In this document: in pieces, positions 46,978 to 59,743 of the stretch
How positions within the stretch are numbered: position 1 is the stretch's first letter
Layout: every line of letters begins with the position of its first letter
Made by a program: the position numbers and the translations under genes
Notes under the pieces: generated by a model
Told to the model about the DNA's origin: nothing
Databases searched by the model: none
What the model saw: the letters and a program-made list of their open reading frames with translations, nothing else
Assembly (NCBI GenBank): GCA_018343915.1
Contig: JABRWF010000001.1
Coordinates: 4,898,001 to 4,962,000, forward strand
Length of the DNA stretch: 64,000 nt
Direction: 5' to 3'
From: Agroathelia rolfsii
Taxonomy: Eukaryota > Basidiomycota > Agaricomycetes > Amylocorticiales > Amylocorticiaceae

Positions 46978-49286
46978 ATGAGCGATGATAGCAAGAGCAA
47001 GCGCGATTCATGGAGCCACAATTCGGAGGAGATCTTGATTCAGACGCTTGTAGCAGAAAAGAAGGCTGGCCGTCAGGCAAGGATCCCTTTCTTTTACACG
47101 CCAAGAAACGCGTTTCTCGCCTTCTCCCCTTGAGGATGTGTTTTCAAAAGTTGTGATTACTTACGTTGGGGCCTTTTTTCTTGGGGTCGCATTATTCGCA
47201 TTCGTTATAGGGTGAAAGCGGTTGGAGAGCAGAGACATGGGTGACAGTCCTGCAAGCCATCGAAAATGCGGGTGAACCTCTGAAAACGGCGAAACAGTGT
47301 TCAGAGAAATGGCAGAGGGTGGGTCTCACAGTTCCGTATAAAATTCATAACTATGTTGACAATCCTATTTTTCTACCCGCTACGTCATGCATTATGACGC
47401 TTTTCTATACAGATAAAAAAGGAATTCAAAATCGCCGAAAAGCTTCAACAGGAGCCCGGTTTCGCTTGGGATGATAACTCAAAATCATTCCAGGCTGCTC
47501 CTGAAGTATGGGATGCCTATATTTTGGTGAGCAAAAGATTCCTCCCTTTTCATTACGAGGCATCCTGTGTTTTAGTGTGGAATATATCATTTCTTGCCCC
47601 CCTTCCCTATATGATTTTCTGAAAATCTCTGGATGATGATGTCATGCTAATTTCTTCAACAAAGACCAACGACAAGGCAAAAGCATTTCGCAAAAGGGCA
47701 TACCCATTCTACCACGAAGTTGCATATCTTAGCGAAGACTTCACCTCGAGAAAAGCCCACCAGGCTTTCCGGCCTTCCAATCTGATTCCTCCTCCGCCTC
47801 CTCAGCAAGCAGCAGGGCCAGGGGCACCACCATCCATGGTACCCCACAACGGCTCCCATACAGGGGACGCTATGATGCAAGCGTTTGCGAACCAAATCGC
47901 GCAGGCGAGTCAGGCAGCAGCAGCAGTCCCACAACCGCACGCTCTTCCGCCTCCATCACTACCTCTACCTGCACCCACGTCTGCACCTACGCCACCGTCA
48001 TCGAACGAAAACAGTGTCGAAGAGAATGGCGGGGATGGGAACGACGGAGTTGTCGCTACCTCTGTGCCAATTCTCGTTCCGGCTCCAGTTCCAACTCCCC
48101 CCATTCCTGCAACAGGCCCCCCACTACCTCCATCACGTGCACTAGCGGCGTTGATGAACAGACCGCCGCTCACGTTTATTACGACTCCAGGTCCTTCGGA
48201 CAAGGTAAGTTGCCAAATTCACTCATTTTTCGTCATCGGGACCAAAGATACCGATTTTGCAAGATGTCCATGACTTCGGCTTTTAAGGCTCAGAATCAGA
48301 CTCAGATAACGACACAGTTCCGCCACTATTTTCCGCCCACGCCTACATCGCAAACACAAACGCTGCAAAAACGGAAACGGGACGATAGTGATACGATCTC
48401 GGAGGGTGCTGTTGTCATTACGAATGGGAATGGCAGCAGTAAGAACAAGAGTAATAGCCATGCCAACAATCCCTTTGTGACCGCGGCGGGGCCTTCGACG
48501 ATCGCTGCATTACCAAATATCGATCCGCGTTTGCACTCTATGATGCCACCGGGTAGTATACCGGGTACACCTGTTACAGGTGCCCCCGACGCCATTTCGA
48601 ATAACAATGGACTGTCATCGCCACATCCGAGCGCTACACTGACTCCCACCTCTGCTTCATCACTGCACCCCCATCCGTACGCGCAACATCCTCAAATGGC
48701 ACCACAATCACCAACACCACATACGTTCTCGCCCGCACCGACAGTACCAGTGCCACCACATACGCCACATTCACAATCACCCTCCCTCCTCCCGTCCTCC
48801 ATATCCTCTTCCGCCTCCACATTCCCTTCATCGTCATCAACATCGTCAACATCCTCATCAATAACAGCAACGGCGGCGACATCCCCCTCTTCCCCGTCAC
48901 TATCCCAAATCCGATCCTCAAACCGTGTCCGCGCGTTCCAGATTATCGCGACCGAAGAAGACCTGAGCGATCACGAGCTGGCGGCGGTGCCGCGGATATT
49001 CAGAGACAGGGCCGAGCTGGCGGAGGAGTACATGTCGTTCCCGCCCGCGAGGAAGAAGGCGCGGACGTTGTGGCTGAGGGCTGAGCTGGAGTGGGTTATG
49101 GGGCAGGGGGTGGGAGTGAATGGTGTTGGTACAGGGGGTAGTGAGGAAACATCGAGGAATGGGAGTGGTGGTGGTGGTGGTGGTGGTGGCGGTCAACAGG
49201 AGTTGTCGTCATCTGCCGGTCGTGCTGTTGGTGTTAATGGTACATCATCGAGAACGACTCCGGTGGCTACACCGGCGAAGAGTTGA
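46978..49286 (+). CDS. Myb/SANT-like DNA-binding domain protein
   Basis: Five exons: 46978-47076, 47211-47318, 47413-47526, 47665-48204 and 48264-49286, giving about 627 aa. Residues 10-125 look like the fungal/plant Myb_DNA-bind_3 (trihelix-like) domain. They run WSHNSEEILIQTLVAEKKAG, then GWRAETWVTVLQAI, then KTAKQCSEKWQRIKKEF, then FAWDDNSKSFQA, then VWDAYI and FRKRAYPFYHE. The rest is Pro/Ser/Thr/Gly-rich and probably disordered, with a basic KKRKRDD-like patch and a late conserved-looking helix (LSDHELAAVPRIFRDRAELAEEYMSF). Intron 1 uses a GC donor (CAG|GCAAGG). The exon 5 acceptor could instead lie 24 nt further on (AAG|GCT). Function is probably transcriptional (inference). It lies between members of the four-TM family without evident relation. 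Confidence 0.8.
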
Positions 49287-49675
49287 CATGGCGTTATTTC
49301 GTTCCCACAAATCTTCCCAGGAATTTATATCTACCGAGGAGAAGATTCAGTGAATTTGGAGGAACGTGTTGATTAAGTATTGGTATCTATATTAATTTCG
49401 GGCATACTTTCACTTTTTTCATTCATCTGCCCACTTGTTTGTTTCCTAACTTACTGCACGTCTTATTCTGTTTACCAACAATGCATTCCTATGTTCATCT
49501 TCTTGCTACTGGTTAATTTGAGGATCGACGATGATGCTGTTATTACTTTTAGTACTGGCAGCGGCAACTATAAATTGCGTTACTTTGAATATTGCCAATC
49601 GGAATGTTCTGTTATTGGCTTTGAGTTAATGACGTATCACTACTATCTAGAGTATGCCGGTACATGTACCAACAC
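49287..49675. other. convergent 3' spacer
   Basis: 389 bp between the stops of the Myb/SANT-like gene and four-TM copy C. AT-rich; no feature recognised. Confidence 0.5.
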
Positions 49676-52426
49676 TCAAGTATTCTTCCTACGCATCCTT
49701 TCTGCCATCCTCTCCTGCCTCGGCCTTATTATCTTTTTTGTCAACTCTAAATCATCATGTGCATCTCTGTGACGAGTATCCATGCGTGTAGGGACCATAC
49801 CAGCCACACGAAGATTCTCCGTCGATGGGAATCGGACGTCGGCTATGCTCTGGAATAGCTCAGGATGCTGTTGACTAATCCAGATGATCTGTAACAGGTC
49901 AAGGCTACTGATGGGGCCAGATAACTGCTTTAAGGGTCCTCTGGTTATGATCAGGAAAGCAAAGAGAAGTGATAAGGAAGCAAAGAGGCCAACAACAACC
50001 TGGAGAAAGTATATTCTTTAGTTGGCGCAATTTCAATGTTAAGAAAATATAACGGGGACATACTGGTATCAAATTCAGCTGTTATCCGTGACATTGTTGA
50101 GCACAATTCCAAAGGTTTGAAGATATAAGTCACGAGCACTTACTTCGAGATGGTATTTCAGAATCAATTCAGTAATTGTAGCTGTTCCATCGAAAGTCCC
50201 GTTCCCAAGAAAGTCATCCGGTGACAGCTGTATGGCTATAAAAAGATAGTCTCGATTCACTCAATCTGCGCATGAAAGCCATTTCCAGCAGAAACCTACC
50301 ATTCCAGAAGTAGGCCGCAGTCATGCTAGCAAGAGCATTTTCTAGATCTTCCAAGGTGCCGTTGTAACTGGAAGGTGCGCTTGCATTGTATCCAGGAAGG
50401 CGATCCAATAAATATCTAGCTCAGAATTGTAACATGAAAAAGGAGGTTAAATGAGCAGGGCAGTTGGCAACGCTTGAGTTTTTAACGCACTGTTCTTGGA
50501 CGGGTAAGTTTGTGGGAACACAATAAATGGTTTTAGTCTGCTCAGTGGAGAAGCAGACTGGACCGTCTATCCAATCGACATTTGTTTCAAATATGGCAGG
50601 CCACTGTCAACACACATGTGAATTTTGATTGCTAGAGTGTGTCCTTTTCACTCACTATTGTAGAAATGTTGTTGTCAATAGTACCAGCGTCCACGTTGTG
50701 AAAACTAGGCTGCCACAAGGACCAGATCGAGTTTTTTCTTATGTTTCTTTCTCCGGATACTATCATTTGCTTTGTTTGGACATCTACTATTGCTTCGTGC
50801 TTTTGATAGGATAACGTGCATCCCATAATCTGCGTCTCTAAAGAAATCATCAATGCGTAACAATCAAACACATTATTCTAGGTTCACACCTGCTAGTTTG
50901 TTTCCGGATGTATCTTTTAGAGTGGGTATAATAGAGCCTCTGGAATGATTTGAATCAGTAAAAGGAATGCTTGAGGTGATTATGAGACTCTGTTCATTAA
51001 ATCCATTAGGGAAATGCTGTGACTTTGGGGACAAGAACTACACCCTAACACTAGGAATATTAAATGATTGATCACCCTTTGTGCATGCTGGGATAATAGA
51101 ACTGTTCATATATTGGTAGTAAAACTGGGGCTTAATGGCGTCGAGTTCTTTCTTGAAATCAATGGAATACTGATCGTGTTGTCTTCCCACTCACCGTTTC
51201 CACAGCTTGATTTCTTTTCATCCATGAGTGGCAAGGATGGCGGGATATAAAAGTTACAAAAATAGCCCTGGTATTCCCATTCCAATTGAATATTTGGGAT
51301 GTTACCAATGGAGCATGATGATGATGCAGGGAGAACGTGCAGTAGGGATCCATATATCCATGAAGCAGTTATGTTTTCAGGCCACAGTGTCCCACACGAG
51401 ACATCAAAGGTGAGGGCGCTGACCGAAGTATTTCCAATGCCACTACTGTTAGAAATAACATCATACAGTGTATTGTTATGCAATCCAATCATCGGTGATA
51501 CAGTCGAGTTGAGGAGACTTGTATCTCCGAGAGCCTCCGCCGTTGTCGCCCAATCATAGTTGAACCTGTTTCGGTCAGTTCAGAGTATGTAATGATAAAT
51601 TAAAGTCTTACGTGCCGTTTACGACCGCAGCTGGTACACCAAGGTTAGAGTATTGCTTGGTTGGTATATTTTTCTGTGCAATTTCGTTGAACGGCTGCAA
51701 GCTGAGCATCGACGGAGTTGTGACGTGTAAAGTAGCCAATGCAGCAAGGTATACTGTGATAGATGTAGTGGACCAAAGAGCAGCAGGGACCGAGTATTGT
51801 CTATATAATGTCGCCAATGCAGAGCCTAGTCCTATCCAGGCTGTCGTATGGTCATGAGCCGCTGTGAGGAATGACTCGGAATTCAATATTTTTTGCTGAG
51901 CCACTCGCTGCGTGAGGAAAAGCGAGAGGGATGAAAATCCCTGAGTAAGAAGTCGCCGAGTCAAGTCAACGCCAATGAATATATTGGGCTCAAGAGAGGA
52001 GAATCCGCTTACAACGACAAATACTTGAGATACCGCGGTTATAATACTTGAAATAATATTTGACTTTTCTGTTAGAGGAAGCACTATACGTGATTCAAGA
52101 TGCAAACGTTGTACAAGCAGTAGAGCGCAGTGGAGGACAACCCAAAAGACATGTGGTGTCAAGGCCAAAAGCTTGGATCCAGCGTAATTTCCAGGGATTA
52201 CTCGATCTGGTCTGCTAGTGCCAGTGGTGGGGACCAGAGTGTTTTCCTTCGACAGAGAGTTGTCCCAAACGAGAGAGTCTGAGTAATCGTCAAATCGTTC
52301 CTGGCTAGCGTGGAGACTTGGGCTGCCTGAGCCGAGAAAGTCATCGTCTGCAATCATCATAGGCGATGGCTGGTAAGACATAGTAGGAGTAATATGCTCT
52401 GTTGACATACTAGGAGTAGCTGTCAT
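49676..52426 (-). CDS. four-TM membrane protein, copy C (unrecognised family)
   Basis: Eleven exons: 52426-52013, 51940-51612, 51565-51195, 51147-51052, 50937-50890, 50837-50656, 50603-50491, 50415-50300, 50235-50144, 50078-50064 (15 nt) and 49999-49676, giving about 699 aa. It has the same plan as copy A. N-terminal cytosolic part, three helices (FWVVLHCALLLV; IITAVSQVFVV plus GFSSLSLFL; SITVYLAALATL), large ectodomain with N-x-S/T sites, fourth helix (VVVGLFASLSLLFAFLII), and tail GPISSLDLLQIIWISQQHPELF. Intron positions largely coincide with A, including the microexon LNLIP. Intron 1 (72 nt) has no stop and keeps frame, so it could be retained. The borders 51052/50937 are the least certain. 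It lies inverted relative to A and B. Confidence 0.75.
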
Positions 52427-52864
52427 GTTGGCAATATATACTGAAACTGGCTCTGACGATCAAGTTTCTCTTGACTACATTAGATTCAGCAGTAATGCTC
52501 CAACCCCCAATGATCTGTATAATGATATTGGAGCACTCGCCGAATCTCAGAGGATACGATACCAGTGTGCGCTGGACACCTAGGCCTGCCAGAGCTTGTG
52601 GGCTTCCCGATGCATTAGTAGTACTGAAGTTTGCATAATTGTATTTATTTCAGTATTGAGTAGGTTGTATTATGGTATGCCAGTGATCAACGGTGGGAAG
52701 GGGGATGGAAAGCAGTCGTCAAGGGGGTATTGTCTATGACTGTCAATCGTAATGTTGCTGTTGTTGAAACGTGATAATGATGACGATGATCAACAACAAG
52801 TTGTCAACAACTCCGGTAGCTACTAATCCATTTGCGCTAATTCAATCCATTCAGTTCTCAACCA
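52427..52864. other. upstream region of copy C
   Basis: 438 bp to the solo LTR; promoter of copy C. Nothing else recognised. Confidence 0.5.
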
Positions 52865-53057
52865 TGTTGGAATGGGCAATCCATGCCTCGATGGGAGTGA
52901 TGGAGTCACGGTCACATGTAGTGTGACCATGTTATGTAGCTGTGATTTTTTGTAGTAGCTACTTTATTCGTTTGTCCGCGTACCGCGTCCAAGTACAAGG
53001 ACAAGCGTAATGCAATCTTGCTTTTGACTCATTACTGGCTGGCTCGCTTTTCTCACA
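52865..53057 (+). repeat. solo LTR of the TRIM-like family (193 bp)
   Basis: TGTTGGAATG...TTCTCACA, flanked by 5-bp duplications AACCA (52860-52864 and 53058-53062). It has the same length as, and is clearly homologous to, the LTRs at 61141-61333 and 62551-62743, but is more diverged. It keeps a hairpin, GGTCACA-TGTAG-TGTGACC. Confidence 0.93.
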
Positions 53058-53062
53058 AACCA

Positions 53063-54230
53063 TGCACCCACAAACGGAGTGAACAGGGCCCTCTGGTTAC
53101 CGCGGCCTGGCTACAAGAAGGGGGGTTCCCAACCCACCCCGCTGCTCGCCGCAATCGGAAAGCGGGAAGCGCTTTCACCCAACACTTCATCTTCATCACA
53201 CAACATGCTCCAAAGATAGCCTATCTGTAAGGAGACAGTGCTACGGTCATTGCTTTTGGTGTGGAACTGCTGATAATAGGTAGGTGATTCGTACTTTACA
53301 CGCACGTCCGAGTCGGTTTCACTTGGGACATTCCTAAATGGTATTTATATGACCAAATCATCGTGACCGGTACGCATTCGGAAGGTTTATGTTCGTCACC
53401 ATCAACTTTCGGCGTTTGCCACGACTGTTAATGGAAACGGCCAAAATCTCCTGCACGGAACATTACTTCCACATATGCATGCAACATGGACATGGGTCTA
53501 TGTACATGCGTTAAGTTGATGTATATATTCTTTAGCATTTTAGCTATTGCTAGAGTTATTCTTACAACGCGGATAGCATGCTGCGGGGGATCATTAATAT
53601 TGGTAGAGTATTGTGCTACCAACGTCACATGTCCTGCTTATAAGCGGCATTGTTGAAGACTCTGAGGAAATGATGTCATGTGCGCGGGATCACACGAGCC
53701 ATTGAGTGAACTTTGTAGTATTACTAGTGTGCCCTAGCTGGCTGCCCAAGCGACGGAGATGGTTGGGATAAATTCCGCCAAAGCCGAGATGATGGGGGGA
53801 AATCAAGAGATAGGCATACCATACGCGATGTTGGCTAATTATGAGACTGAGTATTGAATGCCAGTGGGAAGAGGAGGGCGAAGACTCGGCACAGCAACTG
53901 ATGGCCACGACCGCGGCTGGATCAGGTGCACACGACAAGAATGAATAAAGCGACAAACCATAATACTTATCCAGTAATTCTTCTGGGCCCTGGCTACGTT
54001 TCTAGCATTGCCAACGCCCGGCTCTGGCCCTATGTCGGGCCAACTGGTTCTCCTTATAATGTGGGCGGCGGTAGACATTCCCGTTTCTGTTCCTGTAGTC
54101 TATCGGCGTCCATCTCCTCCCCCTCAAGCTGCTTTCCAGGCCATTTCTCCATTTGCAAGACTATATTGTGCTACCATAGTTGGGTAGTAGAAGCAGAGTA
54201 ACAAACAGACAACTACAAAATACTTCCGAG
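53063..54230. other. intergenic, GID1 upstream region
   Basis: About 1.17 kb with no frame assignable to a family. The stretch before the ATG at 54231 is probably the GID1 5' leader. Confidence 0.5.
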
Positions 54231-55938
54231 ATGAACACTACCACCAATATGATCACGGCTTCCAGGTCATCGCCAACGACCACCAGGCCTCGTCGGGCCT
54301 CCACAATGTCCTCCAGCGCAGCAGCTAACCTGAACATGATCGAGTCTGTACTCGACTTTCACCCGATTCTCACCAGCCAGCAACAAGCTAGGCAGATCCC
54401 CCCAGGCCGCACCACACGCACCATCAGCAGCGGCGCACCGATGAGCCTCGGCGGCTCCAGCTTCGGTCCCAGCAACACTGGTATTGGAGGCACTGGCATC
54501 TCCGTCTCGCCTACGATGTCTCGTTCTGTGCGAGGAGCATCCCGCTCGCTGTCGATGAATACGGCCCCCTTTGAGCCACGGGTTATCCGCGCCGATTCGT
54601 CTACGGCGTGCTTCCCCGCATCACCCACTTCCCCCGCAACAGGTGGCCATAGTGGTGCCTCGACGTCGCCCACACGCTTACGGAGACTGAGCTCCCAGCA
54701 GCGCCAGGCGAGCATCGCGGCGTCTGCTGCAGCCATGCCGAAAGCACTTCATCATCATAGCGGTGGTGCCAATGCCGGTTTGGGTGGTCCCGTGCCGTTT
54801 GCGAGACCGGCGTATCTCGACCAGTCAATCATGGCGCATCTGCTCAAGACGGACGGGATGAGCGTGCCTGTAGTGACGGCCGCACCGACGATAACGACAG
54901 GGCCGGTGCATGCTGCCACTAGCACGTCCCCATCTACAGCAACACGAAGCAGCACCAGCACTCACCACCACCTCTCGCCGTCTGTAGATAGCGATGAGGA
55001 GAGCGTACATTCGCCTCCCCCTCAGCAGGAGCTTCCACCTCCTTCGACTAGTGCCGTTGCTTCCTCTGCTGTTGCTGCTGCCGCTGCCGCTGGAAACACA
55101 CTCGCGGAAACGAACAAACCAATCATGCTTCCCACAGCTTGGAACCTTGAGATGCGCAGCAAGTCGCTGCATGTAAGCTTGGATGGACGCGAGCTAACTT
55201 ACATCGGTGCGTTGAGATCGATCTTCGCTTTCTTATGATGTTGCCGTCAGATCTGATAACCTATTATTTGCGAATGACTTTCGATTCGCATTCCCCCCCC
55301 CCCCCCCGCGGTTATTTTGCATTTGCGATGTAGGCCCGAATAGCATGAACGATCGCGAAGCCGCTTCGGCACGTGCAAACCATCCTGCTCCACCCGCAGC
55401 AGGAGTGTACTATTACGAGGTAGAGATTTTGAGCAAGGGCGCCAAAGGGTATGTCCTTGTTCCATCTCTTTTCTCGACTTCAAGCTTAATTTTTTTTCTA
55501 GGCATATCAGTATAGGGTACTACTCAATTTTTTCCAAAGAATTATTCTGAAATCTAAGCATTTTCCCGTATAGGTTCTCTGGACCGGAAATGCGCCTGAA
55601 TCGTCTACCGGGCTGGGAGGTCGACTCATGGGGATATCATGGCGACGACGGTATGGTGTTCTCGTCTGATAGAACAGGAAGACCGTATGGAGCTACGTAT
55701 GGCAGTAAGCAGACCTTAATTCGGTCGATAACAAAGCATATGTTCAAATAATCGCTAACGATCCTCTTTCTTCACTACTTGTGCTACTGTCCACCAGCCC
55801 ACGACATCATCGGATGCGGCATCGACTTTACCACTGCACGGATGTTCTACACCAAGAACGGCCAACTCATCTCGCCCGTCTTCCAGCATGTTGGATTGCG
55901 TTCACCTTCCACCACCACCACCACCTCATCCCTCGAAG

Positions 55939-55969
<31 letters not shown>

Positions 55970-57401
55970 CTCGCCGTTCACCTTGGGCCTGAGCCCCGCC
56001 TCCCTTGCCTCAGCTGAACGCTCGCGCATCGCGCTCTTCCCCGCCGTTGGCATGCGCCACCAGGGTGAGAGCGTGCGTGCCAACTTTGGGCAGGAACCGT
56101 TCAGGTTCGACATCGTGGATTACGTCGCGCAGGTGGGGGCGACGGTGAGGGTGGAGGTGCTGAAGAAGGTGGTGACACCTGCTGCCTCTCTTTCTTCTTC
56201 TGCTCCGGTACTACCTCACCAACCGCAGATCCCACAAGTGCGGAGGGCTCCAGAGATTGGGACAACGGCCGGGGTAGGGGTAGGGCCGGATGGCGCGGAA
56301 GAGGTGGGTGTGGACGAGGAAAAGGCGCAGATGGCGAGGCTCGTGATGGATTACCTGACGCACCATGGGTACGCCAAGACTGCGAGGGCGTTTAGGGCGC
56401 AGAACGGGCGCGCGCTTGCGCTTTCTGGTGATGCTGGCTCTGCCTCCTCCTTTGCCGGGGAAAGGGAGAAAGAGGAAGACAGGGAGGTTGCTCAGCGCGC
56501 GGAGATTATTCGCGCCGTCAGCTCGGGTGATATCCCCCGCGCGCTGGCGCTTCTCAGCGAGGTGTATCCCTCCGTGCTCGCGCGTGATGGCGGCCTGGTG
56601 CTGTTCAAGTTGCGCTGTCGGCAGTTTGTGGAGCTGCTCTTAGCTGCGGCGGAGATGCGGAAGCGGGTGGAGAGTCAGCAGCCGCAGGATAACAAGGACA
56701 AGGACTCCGCTGTTGGTGTTGCTGGTGCTACTGCTGCACAGATGGGAAACCTTGGACCGGGCACGGGTATGATGGACGAGACTGAGGGGATGGATGTGGA
56801 TGATGATGCGCTTGCTCATACTCATGCTCCAAGCGGAGGGAGCGGACTTCCGCCGATGCCTGGTGTTGCTGCATCCTCGTCCTCATCCTCGTCTTCGTCG
56901 TCAGATCTCCGCCAGTGGGAAGCCGCACTACACGCAGCGATCGCATATGGACAGGCATTGCAGGCTGATTATCATCGCTCTACCTCTGCCCCTTCTTCCA
57001 CCTCCCCTTCTCCATCTGGTGTTGTAAATGGGAGCAAAGAAGCCACTCAACAGCAGCGCAAAGCTGTGCGCGTCTTGTTTGAACGCACGTTTGGACTGAT
57101 TGCGTATCATGATCCCGTGGGGGAGGACCCTGCGTTTGCGGGGCCCGAGGCAAGGGTGAAATTGGCAGCGGAGGTGAATGAGGCTATGTTGGGTAAGGTT
57201 TCCCCTCTCTCACTCTCCTTTTGAGACAACGAATATATAATCTTTGCAATGAAATATATAGAAACCAAAGGCCGTGCGGGCTTGCCTGCCCTCGAGCGCG
57301 CTGTGCGTCATACGAGTGCTGTGATCGAGCAGCTGGCCGTGTTGGGCCATGGACCTGCGGCGTATGCGCATGTGCGCCAGGAGGTGTTGTCCAGCGCGTA
57401 G
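54231..57401 (+). CDS. GID1: GID1/RanBPM-type subunit of the GID/CTLH ubiquitin ligase
   Basis: Six exons: 54231-55206, 55334-55448, 55502-55516 (15 nt), 55574-55704, 55798-57192 and 57262-57401, giving 923 aa. About 310 disordered Ser/Thr/Pro-rich residues precede a SPRY domain. SPRY blocks are GVYYYEVEIL, then HISIGFSGPEMRLNRLPGWE, then SWGYHGDDG, then HDIIGCGIDFTTARMFYTKNG, and RIALFPAVGM; a poly-Ser loop lies inside. Then LisH (about 590; LVMDYLTHHGYAKTARAF), CTLH (about 648; EIIRAVSSGDIPRALALLSE) and CRA (about 783 to the end). This layout equals RANBP9/yeast Vid30, the scaffold of the GID E3 that degrades gluconeogenic enzymes. The 15-nt microexon encodes HISIG of the SPRY core. Intron 1 contains 15 C at 55293-55307. 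Confidence 0.93.
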
Positions 57402-57489
57402 GTCTCCCTCCGGGCCATTCTCGGAGGGAGTAGTTAATAGGTAATCTGGATGACATTTGGCACTTTCGTGGCCTTGGATTTTGTTTCTC

Positions 57490-57520
<31 letters not shown>

Positions 57521-58956
57521 GTTTCTATGGTTCCTTTCTGTAATTTTATTATTTCTGATCCGTCGCATCCTATCTCTCTCGAACTATTGCGTGGAAAGGT
57601 GTTCGAAAGCGCTTATATCCGCCCTCGCTTCCGCCTCCTTTTCTCTCTCGTTATACGTTTACCCAACCAGTTATCTATCTGTTGTGCTACTATATCCACT
57701 TTACTCCGATATCTGTCTTCCTTTCCCCATCGTTTCTTATTCCCTCCTCTCCGTCTCTCTGTCCTGCAAAGACACTCTCCTCTCAATCCGCCTCTTCGAT
57801 CTTTCATCTGTGTTTGATCTCACTTGCTGATGATGACTGCTGATAACGTTGAATGTATAGTAGCTGCTAATATGTGTATGCGTGTGTGTGTGTGTGTACG
57901 GCTATATATTTATGCATTTTTCACTTTCACTTTCACTTTCACTTTGTACATCATTGATGATAGATGATCATTCATCATGGATTGATCATGAGCCTGATGA
58001 GATTCAAGTTCCCAAAACAACGCAACAGATCGCGTAACTGCTTACAGCGCTTATATGCGGCATCGTGACAACCCGAGATGTAGTACATGTGTTGATTTGG
58101 CGCTAGAAGAAATCACCTGTCTCCGTCTTCGAGTTGCACTAGTATCGCCGAACTTGGTTTCGAGCTTTCGAGACTGAAGTCAACCGGCAGTGACAGCTCA
58201 GACAGTTTAGGTTGCATTTTGCTTCCAGATTTTGCGCGCCCTTGTTTCCCATTGCTAGTATGGTTGTTTTTCTGAGAGCATATAGACACCCAAGCTTATT
58301 CTTATTTGATTGTCCCACCTGCTTCTAGCACAACAGAAAAGGGGGTGTTGAGACACATCCTCGTCGATTCCTCCATGCACTTGCGTTCTCAGAGTTGTTA
58401 TACATGCCAACAGCTGAGCGCTGAGCGGCCATATAATTTAGTACATGATGCTATATATAAACTTTTAAAAAAAAAAAAGAAAAAAAAGAAAAAAAAAAGA
58501 AAAAGAAAAAGAAAAAAGAAAAGAGCGACCATGTGACTGAAGAGTCGCGGTACGATGCCCGGCGCGGTTCCACCAGCACCCCAGACCCTCTTTCCAGGAT
58601 ATTTAGCATAGTAAATGTAATTATATGACCTAAAAGCAACATTAGGTGTATTTTTCTAATTCATCATTCAATTCTGGGATGTATATGTGAGTATTGCGTC
58701 GATACTGTTCTGCTGGTAAGTAATTTATTATGATAGGTCATCCTTTATAATGCAATATTATTGCTTTCTTACACTGTTCATCTTTTTCGTACCCAATATG
58801 TCAATGATCATTGATCATCGATTGCTTTATCAGCCGTCATCTCATAAAAGGTCGGTTGCGAGTCAAGATGGGGTTACTACTTAGAACCTTTGCCCTCCCT
58901 CGTCTTGTCAAGGGTCTACTCCTTGACTATGTTACGTTGGGCATGGAGGGCCTACT
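57402..58956. other. intergenic rich in simple repeats
   Basis: (TC)n at about 57491-57514, a GT tract near 57880-57897, (TTTCAC)4 at about 57921-57944, and an A-rich AAAAAG tract at 58467-58525. No gene recognised. Confidence 0.6.
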
Positions 58957-59743
58957 TGTGACACTATCAAACAATAGACTTTCTTAACACAAGGACTAAG
59001 TACCTAAGAAATTAAGTTTTCCCACAGATACACAAGTCCCTTATCTATTGGGGTGCACCGGGTACTCTGCTTATTCTCTTATCGATGCTCTTATGAATAT
59101 GTCACACACACACACAAGGGGATTTGCACTGCCTCCAAGTAAAATAGTAAAGAGAGAGAGAGGGGCTAGGACGATGGACCTAGGCCTAAGGAATATAACC
59201 CTGAAGGCGAAGATTCAATTAGTAATCTACTTAATGGGATACAAACTTTTACTTGCCTGAAGGTGAAGAGGTTGAAGCTGAGCTCTTCAGGATAAGTTAC
59301 ATGCACTATTTATACTACTATAGAAGGGTCCGTGCGCAGCCTTGTTGGTCTATGCGCAGAGGGAAATAGAAGCATAGTTGTGGCAATGCAAGGGAAGATC
59401 TTTTAACCTAACTCCACCGGGCATCCGTGTGGAGATCCATTTCCAGACTGGTACCGGTAACCATTAGGAATTGATCAGGGGAGGAAGTCTGTGTTCCTAG
59501 GCTGTGCGTGATAGTGAAAAGGAAATACACACAGCCCCGAGATTACTCCTGTGACGTGCGGCTTGGAAACACATGAGGGCCAATCACATGACCACTGCAC
59601 TGCCCATAGTCCACGCCCTAAAGGGTAATTTTCATAAGAGAAAATAAAAGAAAAGATAAGAAAATGCAATAACTAAATAAATAATAGTCCAAATAATACA
59701 GAAAAATAACCAAAAAATCGGCAAAAATTCCCTTCTCATGACA
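58957..59743 (-). repeat. putative 3' LTR of the gypsy element
   Basis: On the minus strand it starts TGTCATGAGAAG just after the purine-rich AGGAAGGGGGTAA and would end GTGTCACA. It contains a TATA-like GTATAAATAG (about 59310) with CT-rich sequence after it. The left end was placed only by the CA/TG rule; the second LTR is outside the window. Confidence 0.5.

Noticed and set aside
51957..52012. In-frame intron 1 of four-TM copy C read as coding
   Set aside because: Copy A has an intron with an in-frame stop at the same place, so splicing is the simpler reading.
57450..57830. 126-codon plus-strand frame downstream of GID1
   Set aside because: Composed of translated TC repeats and pyrimidine-rich 3' flank; no homology features.
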